A DNA stretch of 64,000 nucleotides, taken from positions 62,001 to 126,000 of the forward strand of contig CALQAH020000001.1 in assembly GCA_943328505.2 (NCBI GenBank). Reading direction: 5' to 3'. The translations under genes were made by a program, and so were the position numbers. Positions within the stretch are counted from its first letter, which is position 1, and each line of letters starts with the position of its first letter. This DNA comes from Rhizobium sp. Q54. Its GTDB lineage: Bacteria > Bacteroidota > Bacteroidia > Flavobacteriales > Flavobacteriaceae. The notes under the pieces were generated by a model that was given only the letters and a program-made list of their open reading frames with translations, was not told where the DNA came from and ran no database searches. Below, one piece after another: positions 17,127 to 25,306 of the stretch.

Positions 17127-18680
17127 ATGGCAACAATTGCGCAACAATTCGGAATGACCGAAGCATTAGAAATATTAGGCGTAAAAGCCATAAACGAAGG
17201 AACTTCAACAGGAAACAATTGGTTTTCATCAGGAGATTTGATTGAAAGTTATTCGCCTGTAGATGGTCAACTTATAGCAAAAGTAAAAACTACAACTGCT
17301 GCTGATTATGAAAGGGTAATGCAAACTGCAACAGCAGCTTTCCTTACTTTTAGAGCAATGCCAGCACCACAGCGTGGAGAAATTGTGCGCCAGTTTGGTA
17401 ATAAACTAAGAGAATTAAAAGAACCTTTGGGGAAATTAGTCTCTTATGAAATGGGAAAATCTTTGCAAGAAGGTTACGGCGAAGCGCAAGAGATGATTGA
17501 CATCTGTGATTTTGCAGTTGGTTTATCTCGTCAATTAAACGGACAAACTATTCCATCTGAACGACCAGGACATGTTATGAGAGAACAATGGCATTCTATT
17601 GGAGTAGTTGGTATTATTTCTGCATTTAACTTTCCGGTTGCTGTTTGGGCATGGAATACTGCCTTGGCTTGGATTTGTGGTGATGTTTGTGTTTGGAAAG
17701 GTTCAGAAAAAGCACCTATTTGTACTATTGCCTGTCAAAATATTATTGCAGCTGTTCTAAAAGAAAATAATTTACCTGAAGGAATTTCTTGTATTATCAA
17801 TGGCGATTATAAAGTGGGTGAAATGATGACAGTTGATACTCGAATTCCTTTAATTTCTGCAACTGGATCTACCAGAATGGGAAGAATTGTTGGCGCAACA
17901 GTGGCACAACGTTTCGGAAAATCATTATTAGAGTTAGGTGGAAATAATGCTATTATCATTACACCAACCGCCGATTTAAAAGTAGTTGTTCCAGGTGCTG
18001 TTTTTGGTGCTGTAGGAACTTGTGGACAACGTTGTACTTCAACTAGAAGGCTAATCATACACGAATCGGTTTATGATAAAGTCAGAGATGCTATTGTTGG
18101 AGCTTATGGTCAATTGACGATTGGAAATCCATTAGATCAAAAAAATCATATCGGACCATTAATAGATACCGAAGCTGTAATTACCTATTTAGCGGCCATT
18201 GAAAAAGCAAAAGCGGAAGGTGGAAAAGTACTTGTTGAAGGTGGTGTTTTACAAGGGGAAGGATTTGAAAGTGGTTGTTATGTAAAACCAGCTATTATTG
18301 AAGCGCAAAACAGTTTTGCAATAGTACAACACGAAACTTTTGCCCCTATTTTATATTTAATGAAATACAGTGGTGAAGTTGAAAATGCCATTGAATTGCA
18401 AAATGGTGTTGCACAAGGGTTATCCTCAGCAATTATGACAAATGAAATGAAAGAAGCTGAAAAATTCTTGTCATTTGCAGGTTCCGATTGTGGAATTGCC
18501 AATGTAAACATTGGAACTTCAGGTGCTGAAATTGGGGGTGCTTTTGGTGGTGAAAAAGAAACTGGTGGCGGTAGAGAATCAGGTTCTGATGCATGGAAAG
18601 TCTACATGAGAAGACAAACAAATACAGTAAATTATTCGGATCAATTGCCTTTGGCTCAAGGAATAAAATTCGATTTGTAA
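17127..18680 (+). CDS. amaB: ALDH7-type aldehyde dehydrogenase (aminoadipate-semialdehyde dehydrogenase-like)
   Basis: NAD(P)-dependent aldehyde oxidation. The 517-residue protein has general-base Glu269 (LLELGGNN) and catalytic Cys303 (GTCGQRCTSTRR). Antiquitin-like features include SAFNFPVAVWAWNTALA, KGSEKAPI and the C-terminal GGGRESGSDAWKVYMRRQ. The closest family is the piperideine-6-carboxylate/aminoadipate-semialdehyde dehydrogenase of lysine catabolism. Because it follows 3-hydroxyanthranilate dioxygenase, a role on an aminomuconate-type semialdehyde was considered, but the motifs fit ALDH7 better. A terminator follows. Confidence 0.82.
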   Translation: MATIAQQFGMTEALEILGVKAINEGTSTGNNWFSSGDLIESYSPVDGQLIAKVKTTTAADYERVMQTATAAFLTFRAMPAPQRGEIVRQFGNKLRELKEPLGKLVSYEMGKSLQEGYGEAQEMIDICDFAVGLSRQLNGQTIPSERPGHVMREQWHSIGVVGIISAFNFPVAVWAWNTALAWICGDVCVWKGSEKAPICTIACQNIIAAVLKENNLPEGISCIINGDYKVGEMMTVDTRIPLISATGSTRMGRIVGATVAQRFGKSLLELGGNNAIIITPTADLKVVVPGAVFGAVGTCGQRCTSTRRLIIHESVYDKVRDAIVGAYGQLTIGNPLDQKNHIGPLIDTEAVITYLAAIEKAKAEGGKVLVEGGVLQGEGFESGCYVKPAIIEAQNSFAIVQHETFAPILYLMKYSGEVENAIELQNGVAQGLSSAIMTNEMKEAEKFLSFAGSDCGIANVNIGTSGAEIGGAFGGEKETGGGRESGSDAWKVYMRRQTNTVNYSDQLPLAQGIKFDL

Positions 18681-18695
18681 ATAGTAATTAATTAT

Positions 18696-18728
18696 AAAAA
18701 AAGTTCCTTATTTTAAGGGACTTTTTTT
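18696..18728. terminator. Terminator between convergent ALDH and threonine dehydrogenase genes
   Basis: AGTTCCTTA / TAAGGGACT stem with a G-U pair, flanked by A and T runs. It reaches the stop of the minus-strand gene and probably serves both directions. Confidence 0.8.
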
Positions 18729-19665
18729 ATTTCAAATTTTCCAACATATCGGTAGTTATCATTTCCAAATCAAATTCATGTTTCCAATTCCAATCGTCTC
18801 TTGCGCTTGAATCATCTATAGATGCAGGCCAACTGTCTGCAATTTTTTGTCGGAAGTCGGGTTTATAAGTAATTGTAAAATTTGGGATGTGTTTGATAAT
18901 GGTTGCTGCAATTTCTTTTGGTGTGAAGCTAACACCCCCTAAATTATAGGAAGAACGTATTTTTATTTTTTCACTTGGTGCTTGCATGATTTGAATTGTA
19001 GCTCGAATAGCATCATCCATATACATCATGGGCAAGGCTGTGTTTTCGGAAAGGAAACACTCATAAGTTGCGTCACTTAAAGCTTTGTGATAAATATCTA
19101 CGGCATAATCTGTTGTGCCACCACCAGGTTCAGTGGACCAACTTATCAATCCAGGATAACGAATACTGCGAACATCAACTCCATATATATTGTGATAGTA
19201 TTCACACCAACGTTCACCTGTTTGTTTTGAAATTCCATACACTGTTGAAGGTTCCATGATTGTATATTGTGGTGTATTTATTCTTGGAGTTGTTGGGCCA
19301 AAAACGGCAATACTTGAAGGCCAAAATATTTTTTTAATCTTTTTTGCTTTTGCCAAATTCAATACGTGAAACAGCGAATTCATATTCAAATCCCAAGCAA
19401 ATGCTGGATTTTTTTCGGCTGTTGCCGATAAAAGAGCCGCCATTAAATAAACTTCTTCTATTTGATGCACTTCCACAATATGCTCAATTTGATTAAAATC
19501 CAAAGCATTCACCACTTCAAAGGGTCCAGAATTCACCACATCGTTATTCAATTTTCGAATATCGGAAGCAATAACATTTTCAATACCATAAAGAGCACGT
19601 AACTTTTTGGTAAGTTCCGTTCCAATTTGTCCGCAGGCACCAATGATTAGGATTTTTGTACTCAT
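18727..19665 (-). CDS. L-threonine 3-dehydrogenase, SDR type
   Basis: A 312-residue extended short-chain dehydrogenase with N-terminal Rossmann motif (GACGQIGTEL) and catalytic Tyr/Lys (VYGISKQTGERW). It also has the characteristic RYPGLISWSTEPGGGTTDYA segment of the SDR-type threonine dehydrogenase known from Flavobacterium frigidimaris. It oxidises threonine to 2-amino-3-ketobutyrate. It has its own promoter on the minus strand (TATATTTG at 19684-19691). It differs from the zinc-dependent medium-chain Tdh of E. coli; a generic NAD-dependent epimerase annotation would be less specific. Confidence 0.87.
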   Translation of the reverse strand: MSTKILIIGACGQIGTELTKKLRALYGIENVIASDIRKLNNDVVNSGPFEVVNALDFNQIEHIVEVHQIEEVYLMAALLSATAEKNPAFAWDLNMNSLFHVLNLAKAKKIKKIFWPSSIAVFGPTTPRINTPQYTIMEPSTVYGISKQTGERWCEYYHNIYGVDVRSIRYPGLISWSTEPGGGTTDYAVDIYHKALSDATYECFLSENTALPMMYMDDAIRATIQIMQAPSEKIKIRSSYNLGGVSFTPKEIAATIIKHIPNFTITYKPDFRQKIADSWPASIDDSSARDDWNWKHEFDLEMITTDMLENLK

Positions 19666-19683
19666 AATTTTATTTATCTATTA

Positions 19684-19691
19684 CAAATATA
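19684..19691 (-). promoter_or_regulatory. -7 box of the threonine dehydrogenase gene
   Basis: TATATTTG on the minus strand. The expected leader is only about a dozen nucleotides. Confidence 0.55.
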
Positions 19692-19763
19692 CTATTTTCA
19701 TAAATGTCTTTTTTCTAATATTTAACTATAATTTATTAAAATTATACCAAGGAAGTTTCCGCT

Positions 19764-19779
19764 TACCTTTGTACTTTTG
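19764..19779 (+). promoter_or_regulatory. Two adjacent -7 boxes upstream of the lipoprotein-mfd pair
   Basis: TACCTTTG (19764-19771) is followed at once by TACTTTTG (19772-19779). Both match TAnnTTTG and both precede the ATG at 19799. Confidence 0.55.
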
Positions 19780-19798
19780 TATTTTTAATAAACAAATA

Positions 19799-20398
19799 AT
19801 GAAAACAAAGGTTTTCGGGTTACTTTTTACTTTTCTGCTTTTTTTATCTTGTCAAGACGAGACACAACTTCGTATTATAGAACAAAAAAAAGAAGCTCAA
19901 AAAAAAGAAATTGTTTTTATCAATATTAATAAAGGTTGGAATTTTAATGCGCAACCTATAAACGAGACCTCTAGAAATCTTGTGACAAAATGGGCAGAAT
20001 GGCGTATTTTTCTTAAAGAGCTTTCACAAAAACCCAAAAGTAGTATTGGTGCATTTCAACAAAAAGCAAAAATGCTCTCACAAAGAGCGTTATATTTAAA
20101 CAATCATATTCCTTCAGTTTACAATAAGCCCGAAATTAAAAGCAGAATTGCAGTCATTACTACTAAAGTTAATGCCATTGATTTATTCATTCATCTAGAT
20201 CAAATACCAGATAAAAAAGTTGTTCAATTGGTTCAGGAAGTTAATGAGGAGTTAAATTCTATGCAACGACAATTGGATGAGATTGATCGAAAAAGTAAAA
20301 TAAAAACGGAAGATGGCGAAGCGGATATGATTAAAATGTTAGACACCGTTCGTGCTATTCCTACTTTCTCGGAACCAAAATTTAAACCACAAAAATAG
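19799..20398 (+). CDS. Uncharacterised lipoprotein upstream of mfd
   Basis: The track ORF starts at 19607 inside the divergent gene, but ATG 19799 gives a clean lipoprotein signal (FLLFLSC) and lies just past two -7 boxes. The mature protein is about 180 residues, highly charged and predicted mostly helical, with a possible coiled coil near QEVNEELNSMQRQLDEIDRK. I do not recognise a family. It ends 3 nt before mfd, so the two are probably co-transcribed, though a functional link is not evident. Confidence 0.7.
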   Translation: MKTKVFGLLFTFLLFLSCQDETQLRIIEQKKEAQKKEIVFININKGWNFNAQPINETSRNLVTKWAEWRIFLKELSQKPKSSIGAFQQKAKMLSQRALYLNNHIPSVYNKPEIKSRIAVITTKVNAIDLFIHLDQIPDKKVVQLVQEVNEELNSMQRQLDEIDRKSKIKTEDGEADMIKMLDTVRAIPTFSEPKFKPQK

Positions 20399-20401
20399 AC
20401 C

Positions 20402-23400
20402 TTGAGCCAGTCATCGCTTATAAAAAGCTACACTACTTCTGAAAAAGTAAAGCAAATTGTTGACAGTTTAGTACCAGATGCTTCAAAAATACATTTGAAA
20501 GGATTGATAGGTTCTTCCTTATCAATGGTAATGCAAGCCGTTTTTAAAAAAACTGAAAAACCGTTACTTTTAATAATAAACGAAAAGGAAGCAGCTGCCT
20601 ATTATCTCAACGATTTAGAGCAAATGGTTGGTACAAACGATGTCTTGTTTTACCCAAGTTCCTACCGGCGTCCCTATCAAATCGAAGAAACGGATAATGC
20701 CAATATTCTTTTACGATCGGAAGTTTTAAACCGCATCAATTCTCGAAAAAAGCCAGCCGTAATTGTTACCTATCCCGAAGCACTTTTTGAAAAAGTTGTC
20801 ACCAGAAAAGAATTAGAGAAGAATACTTTAAAAGTTGCTGTGGGCGATCAAATATCAATTGATTTTATAAACGAAGTTTTATTTGAATACGAATTCAAAC
20901 GCGTTGATTTTATTACTGAACCTGGTGAGTTTTCAGTTCGTGGAGGTATCTTGGATGTCTTTTCCTTTTCCAATGATAATCCCTATCGAATTGAGTTTTT
21001 TGGAAACGAAGTAGAAAGTATTCGAACCTTTGATGTGGCCACTCAATTATCAGTTGCGACACAAAGCAAGATTACCATTATTCCAAATCTGGAGAATAAA
21101 TTCATCAAAGAAAACCGAGAAAGTTTTCTGGATTATATACATGATAAAACCATTATTTGTATTGAGAGTTTTGAAGTATTGGGCTCACAATTGGACAAAC
21201 TTTATGGAAAAGCAGTCGAGACATTTGATAAGTTATCAAAAGACGTAAAGCATGCTTCTCCAGAGCAATTGTTTCTCAATCGATCGAGTTTTAATAAAAA
21301 AGCTTTGGACTTTTCTATCATTGAATTGTCTAATACATCGCTTTTTAAAGCAAGTAAAACCTTTGAATTTCACATAAAACCACAACCGTCATTTAACAAA
21401 CAATTTGATTTGTTGTTGAACAATTTGAGCGATAATCATTTTAATGGATATACGAATTATTTGTTTTGTTCTAATGAGGCACAGGCTAACAGATTTTATG
21501 ATATTTTTGAAAGTTTGGATGAAGAGAATCACGAAAACATTCGTAAACAATACCACACCATTGTTTTACCTTTGTATCAGGGATTTATTGATGAAGAAAA
21601 TCAAATTACCTGTTATACCGACCATCAAATTTTTGAACGCTATCATAAGTTTTCTATCAAAAACGGTTATTCCAAAAAACAAACACTAACACTAAAAGAA
21701 CTTAATACACTTTCCGTTGGCGATTATGTAACGCATATCGACCATGGAATTGGAAAGTTTGGAGGATTGCAAAAAATTCAAGTCGAAGGCAAAACACAGG
21801 AAGCCATAAAATTGGTTTATGCCGATAATGATATTGTATATGTAAGCATTCATTCCTTGCATAAAATTTCAAAATACACCGGTAAAGACGGAACGCCACC
21901 CAAAATTTATAAACTGGGTTCGAATGCCTGGAAAGTTTTAAAACAAAAAACAAAAGCACGTGTAAAACATATTGCCTTCAACTTAATTCAACTATATGCT
22001 AAGCGAAGATTAGAAAAAGGATTTGCATTTGCACCGGATAGTTATTTGCAAAAAGAATTGGAAAGTTCCTTTATTTATGAAGATACACCCGATCAAATCA
22101 CCGCTACGCGCGATGTAAAAATCGATATGGAAAAAGATCGTCCAATGGATCGATTGGTTTGTGGCGATGTAGGTTTTGGAAAAACAGAAGTCGCCATTCG
22201 CGCTGCTTTTAAAGCTGTAGATAATAGTAAGCAAGTGGCTATTTTGGTGCCAACCACCATTTTAGCCTACCAACATTACAGAACTTTCACAGAACGATTG
22301 AAAGACATGCCAGTAAATGTGGGTTACTTAAACCGATTTAGAACTGCCAAAGAAAAAACCAAAACCTTAGAAGAATTAGCCTCTGGGAAACTCGATATTA
22401 TTATTGGAACGCATCAATTGGTCAATAAAAATGTAGTTTTTAAAGACTTGGGTTTACTCATTGTGGACGAAGAGCAAAAATTTGGTGTGAATGTAAAAGA
22501 CAAACTCAAAACCATTGCTGCCAATGTTGATACGTTGACATTAACTGCAACACCAATTCCAAGAACATTACAATTTTCGTTAATGGCCGCTCGAGATTTA
22601 TCCGTAATTACAACAGCGCCACCCAATCGTTACCCTATAGAAACACAGGTAGTAGCTTTCAACGAAGAATTAATTCGGGATGCCATTTCTTATGAAATTC
22701 AACGTAACGGACAAATTTTTTTTATCAATAACCGCATCGAAAATATAAAAGAAATTGCTGGAATGATTCAACGACTGGTTCCCGATGCTCGTGTTGGAAT
22801 TGGTCACGGACAAATGGAAGGCAATAAATTGGAAGAGCTAATGCTCGGATTTATGAATGGGGAATTTGATGTTTTGGTAGCCACAACCATTATCGAAAGT
22901 GGATTGGATGTGCCCAATGCAAATACTATTTTCATCAACAATGCCAATAATTTTGGACTTTCCGATTTGCATCAAATGCGTGGTCGAGTGGGAAGAAGTA
23001 ATAAAAAAGCCTTTTGTTATTTTATTTGTCCACCCTATTCAATGATGACGGATGACGCACGAAAACGAATTCAAGCTTTAGAACAATTTAGTGAATTGGG
23101 CGGTGGATTTAACATTGCCATGAAGGATTTGGAAATTCGTGGTGCAGGTGATTTATTGGGTGGTGAGCAAAGTGGTTTTATCAATGAGATTGGTTTTGAA
23201 ACCTATCAAAAAATCATGAACGAAGCTATTGAGGAATTGAAAGAAACTGAATTCAAAGAATTGTACGATGACGAAAATGAAGATGAAAATAAAGAATATG
23301 TCAAAGAGTTGCAAATAGATACCGATTTTGAATTGTTGTTTCCAGATGAATATATCAATAACATCTCAGAGCGATTGAATTTATACAATGAGTTAGGAGC

Positions 23401-23764
23401 CATCAAAGACGAAGCTGGTTTATTGGCTTATGAAGCTAAACTAATTGACCGATTTGGACCTTTACCCAAAGAAGCCAAAGCCTTACTCAATAGCATTCGC
23501 ATTAAATGGATAGCGACCAAAATGGGAATTGAAAAAATCATCATGAAAAATGGAAAGCTAATTGGTTATTTTGTTGCCGACCAACAATCAGCCTATTATA
23601 ATTCCAAGCAGTTCCGACAAATGTTGCAATTTGTACAACAAAACGGGAACATCTGTAAAATGAAAGAGAAAGAAACTAAGAATGGCTTAAGATTATTGTT
23701 GACTTTTGAGAATGTGAAAAGTATTGGTAAGGCTTTGGACATGATGGAATTGATGGAAAAATAA
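20402..23764 (+). CDS. mfd: Transcription-repair coupling factor
   Basis: Removes RNA polymerase stalled at DNA lesions and recruits UvrA. The 1120-residue protein has a UvrB-homology N-terminal part, the RNA-polymerase-interacting domain (YVTHIDHGIGKFGGL, about residue 440), a superfamily 2 helicase core with Walker A GDVGFGKTE and Walker B VDEEQKFG, the RecG-like TATPIPRTL and MRGRVGRS motifs, and a C-terminal TRCF domain. The start is TTG, 3 nt after the preceding stop; this is the first codon giving the standard N-terminus. Confidence 0.97.
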   Translation: MSQSSLIKSYTTSEKVKQIVDSLVPDASKIHLKGLIGSSLSMVMQAVFKKTEKPLLLIINEKEAAAYYLNDLEQMVGTNDVLFYPSSYRRPYQIEETDNANILLRSEVLNRINSRKKPAVIVTYPEALFEKVVTRKELEKNTLKVAVGDQISIDFINEVLFEYEFKRVDFITEPGEFSVRGGILDVFSFSNDNPYRIEFFGNEVESIRTFDVATQLSVATQSKITIIPNLENKFIKENRESFLDYIHDKTIICIESFEVLGSQLDKLYGKAVETFDKLSKDVKHASPEQLFLNRSSFNKKALDFSIIELSNTSLFKASKTFEFHIKPQPSFNKQFDLLLNNLSDNHFNGYTNYLFCSNEAQANRFYDIFESLDEENHENIRKQYHTIVLPLYQGFIDEENQITCYTDHQIFERYHKFSIKNGYSKKQTLTLKELNTLSVGDYVTHIDHGIGKFGGLQKIQVEGKTQEAIKLVYADNDIVYVSIHSLHKISKYTGKDGTPPKIYKLGSNAWKVLKQKTKARVKHIAFNLIQLYAKRRLEKGFAFAPDSYLQKELESSFIYEDTPDQITATRDVKIDMEKDRPMDRLVCGDVGFGKTEVAIRAAFKAVDNSKQVAILVPTTILAYQHYRTFTERLKDMPVNVGYLNRFRTAKEKTKTLEELASGKLDIIIGTHQLVNKNVVFKDLGLLIVDEEQKFGVNVKDKLKTIAANVDTLTLTATPIPRTLQFSLMAARDLSVITTAPPNRYPIETQVVAFNEELIRDAISYEIQRNGQIFFINNRIENIKEIAGMIQRLVPDARVGIGHGQMEGNKLEELMLGFMNGEFDVLVATTIIESGLDVPNANTIFINNANNFGLSDLHQMRGRVGRSNKKAFCYFICPPYSMMTDDARKRIQALEQFSELGGGFNIAMKDLEIRGAGDLLGGEQSGFINEIGFETYQKIMNEAIEELKETEFKELYDDENEDENKEYVKELQIDTDFELLFPDEYINNISERLNLYNELGAIKDEAGLLAYEAKLIDRFGPLPKEAKALLNSIRIKWIATKMGIEKIIMKNGKLIGYFVADQQSAYYNSKQFRQMLQFVQQNGNICKMKEKETKNGLRLLLTFENVKSIGKALDMMELMEK

Positions 23765-23765
23765 C

Positions 23766-24125
23766 TTAAAAATGATAGAAGGCATCTTCAATATGTTCAA
23801 TAGTATACTCTTTCCCTTCTTTACTAATCGCAATAATATCAAACCGAATTTCTACATCCAAATCATTGGAAATAACATATTCATTCACAGCTTTAACGAG
23901 TAGTTGGATTTTTTTGGGTTTTACAAAGTCTTGTGGCAAACCAAAACCAATAGTGGAACGCGTTTTCACTTCCACAATTGCCAAGACATTTTCTTTTTGA
24001 GCAATAATATCTATTTCGGCCTTTTGAAAAACCCAGTTGGTTTCCAGAATTTTGTAGCCATTTTTTTGCAGAAAATCCACAGCCAATTCTTCTCCTAGTT
24101 TTCCTAAATCATTATGGTCTGCCAT
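23766..24125 (-). CDS. YraN-family (UPF0102) endonuclease-fold protein
   Basis: A 119-residue protein of the UPF0102/YraN family, restriction-endonuclease-like fold. Visible family motifs are GKLGEELAVDFLQKNGYKIL, the Asp of AEIDIIA and the VEVKTR motif, which together give a D-x(n)-ExK active-site pattern. The biological role is not established. It converges on mfd with a 1-nt gap. Downstream of the S66 peptidase gene on the same strand, separated by an 81-nt spacer with a perfect inverted repeat. Confidence 0.9.
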   Translation of the reverse strand: MADHNDLGKLGEELAVDFLQKNGYKILETNWVFQKAEIDIIAQKENVLAIVEVKTRSTIGFGLPQDFVKPKKIQLLVKAVNEYVISNDLDVEIRFDIIAISKEGKEYTIEHIEDAFYHF

Positions 24126-24161
24126 CCTTTAGCTTGTTAGATTATTAGAAAGTTAGACCTC

Positions 24162-24184
24162 TTAGATTTTTTCTAAAAATCTAA
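24162..24184 (-). terminator. Perfect 10-bp inverted repeat between S66 peptidase and yraN
   Basis: TTAGATTTTT-TCT-AAAAATCTAA. It is AT-rich but long, and the surrounding spacer repeats words such as TTAGA and TCTAA. It may be an attenuating terminator or a repeat-derived hairpin. Confidence 0.5.
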
Positions 24185-24206
24185 CTGGCTAATTAGTATA
24201 AAATAT

Positions 24207-25163
24207 CTATTCAAATATCAGTTTACTTTCTTTATCATTCACTTCCATGGTAACCTGTCGTCCAAAAATAAGAGCACGATTGTCCTGAATGTGTCCGGCT
24301 GGGAAATTATAAATCACAGGAATTTTCAAATCTTTAGTAATATCTTCAATGATTTCCAGCGCATTTTTTCCCCAGGGGATATCGTTATCATTCATTTTTG
24401 TCATGGCGCCAACTACAATTCCTTTCAAACTGGAGAGACAACCGTTGCGTTTTAAATTCATCAACATCCTATCGATATGGTATAAATATTCATCTAAATC
24501 TTCGATAAATAAAATTTTGTCCTTGCAATCAATCGCCGATTCGGAACCTAAAAGGCTATACAAAATAGATAGATTTCCTCCAACCAATTCGCCCTTTGCT
24601 TTCCCTTTATGATTGATAGCATCACAAGTCAAAGTGTATTCCAAGTGTTCGCCAAAAAGCGCTTTACAAAAGGAATATATAGCTTCATTAGTCGCTCTTG
24701 GAACACTCACTGGCATAATTGCGTGCAACGATTCGTAGCCCATTCGGTTTAACTGACTGTGCAAAACAGTAACATCGCTAAAGCCAACAATCCATTTTGG
24801 ACTTTGTTTGAACTTTGTGAAATCCAACATATCAATCATTCTAACTGTTCCATAACCGCCACGAACACACCAAATGGCTTTGATGTTTGGATTGTCTAAT
24901 TGTTCCTGAAAATCGGCAGCGCGTTGTTCATCGGTTCCTGCCAATTGAAAATGGTCTAAACCAATTGTTTTTCCAATTTTAACTTTCAAACCCCAATTTT
25001 CTAGCAAATTAATCGTTGGTTTTAAATTGTCCTCTATGTTTTTTCGCGCTGTGGAAACGATGGCAACCGTGTCGCCTTTTTGTAAATACGGTGGTGTGAT
25101 CATCTTTTTTTGTGAATAAGAAGAAATTGAAATTAGATAAAAGAGTAGTAATAACTTTCTCAT
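24207..25163 (-). CDS. S66-family LD-carboxypeptidase
   Basis: Serine peptidase cleaving the terminal D-Ala from murein tetrapeptide (LdcA/muramoyltetrapeptide carboxypeptidase family). The catalytic Ser is in [12 protein letters not shown] and the C-terminal Glu/His region is around [15 protein letters not shown] use the start at 25163, which gives a signal peptide ([17 protein letters not shown]) and follows a -7 box at 25207-25214. The track start at 25196 would leave almost no leader. A signal peptide suggests the enzyme acts outside the cytoplasm, unlike E. coli LdcA. Confidence 0.87.
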   Translation of the reverse strand: MRKLLLLFYLISISSYSQKKMITPPYLQKGDTVAIVSTARKNIEDNLKPTINLLENWGLKVKIGKTIGLDHFQLAGTDEQRAADFQEQLDNPNIKAIWCVRGGYGTVRMIDMLDFTKFKQSPKWIVGFSDVTVLHSQLNRMGYESLHAIMPVSVPRATNEAIYSFCKALFGEHLEYTLTCDAINHKGKAKGELVGGNLSILYSLLGSESAIDCKDKILFIEDLDEYLYHIDRMLMNLKRNGCLSSLKGIVVGAMTKMNDNDIPWGKNALEIIEDITKDLKIPVIYNFPAGHIQDNRALIFGRQVTMEVNDKESKLIFE

Positions 25164-25206
25164 TAAGCGTAAATAATGGCTTTTGTGATTTTTCAAAAGT
25201 GCTTTT

Positions 25207-25214
25207 CAAAAGTA
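25207..25214 (-). promoter_or_regulatory. -7 box of the S66 peptidase gene within an 11-bp direct repeat
   Basis: TACTTTTG on the minus strand. The word TTTTCAAAAGT occurs twice at 25190-25200 and 25203-25213 (period 13), the second overlapping the box. Confidence 0.5.
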
Positions 25215-25255
25215 AACAAATAAGAAATAAATTCGTGAATTCGTGGCTAAAAAGT

Positions 25256-25263
25256 TATTTTTG
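25256..25263 (+). promoter_or_regulatory. -7 box of metG
   Basis: TATTTTTG, 43 nt upstream of ATG 25307. It supports that start over the upstream ATG at 25112 used by the ORF track. Confidence 0.55.
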
Positions 25264-25306
25264 CATTCACTCTGACCTCGTTCAGAAGCTAATTTTAATC
25301 TTTACA

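Noticed and set aside
19607-19798. N-terminal extension of the lipoprotein before mfd
   Set aside because: It begins inside the divergent threonine dehydrogenase gene, spans two promoter boxes and would bury the lipoprotein signal.
25112-25306. 65-residue N-terminal extension of metG
   Set aside because: It overlaps the divergent S66 gene and both promoters, and the family N-terminus begins at 25307.
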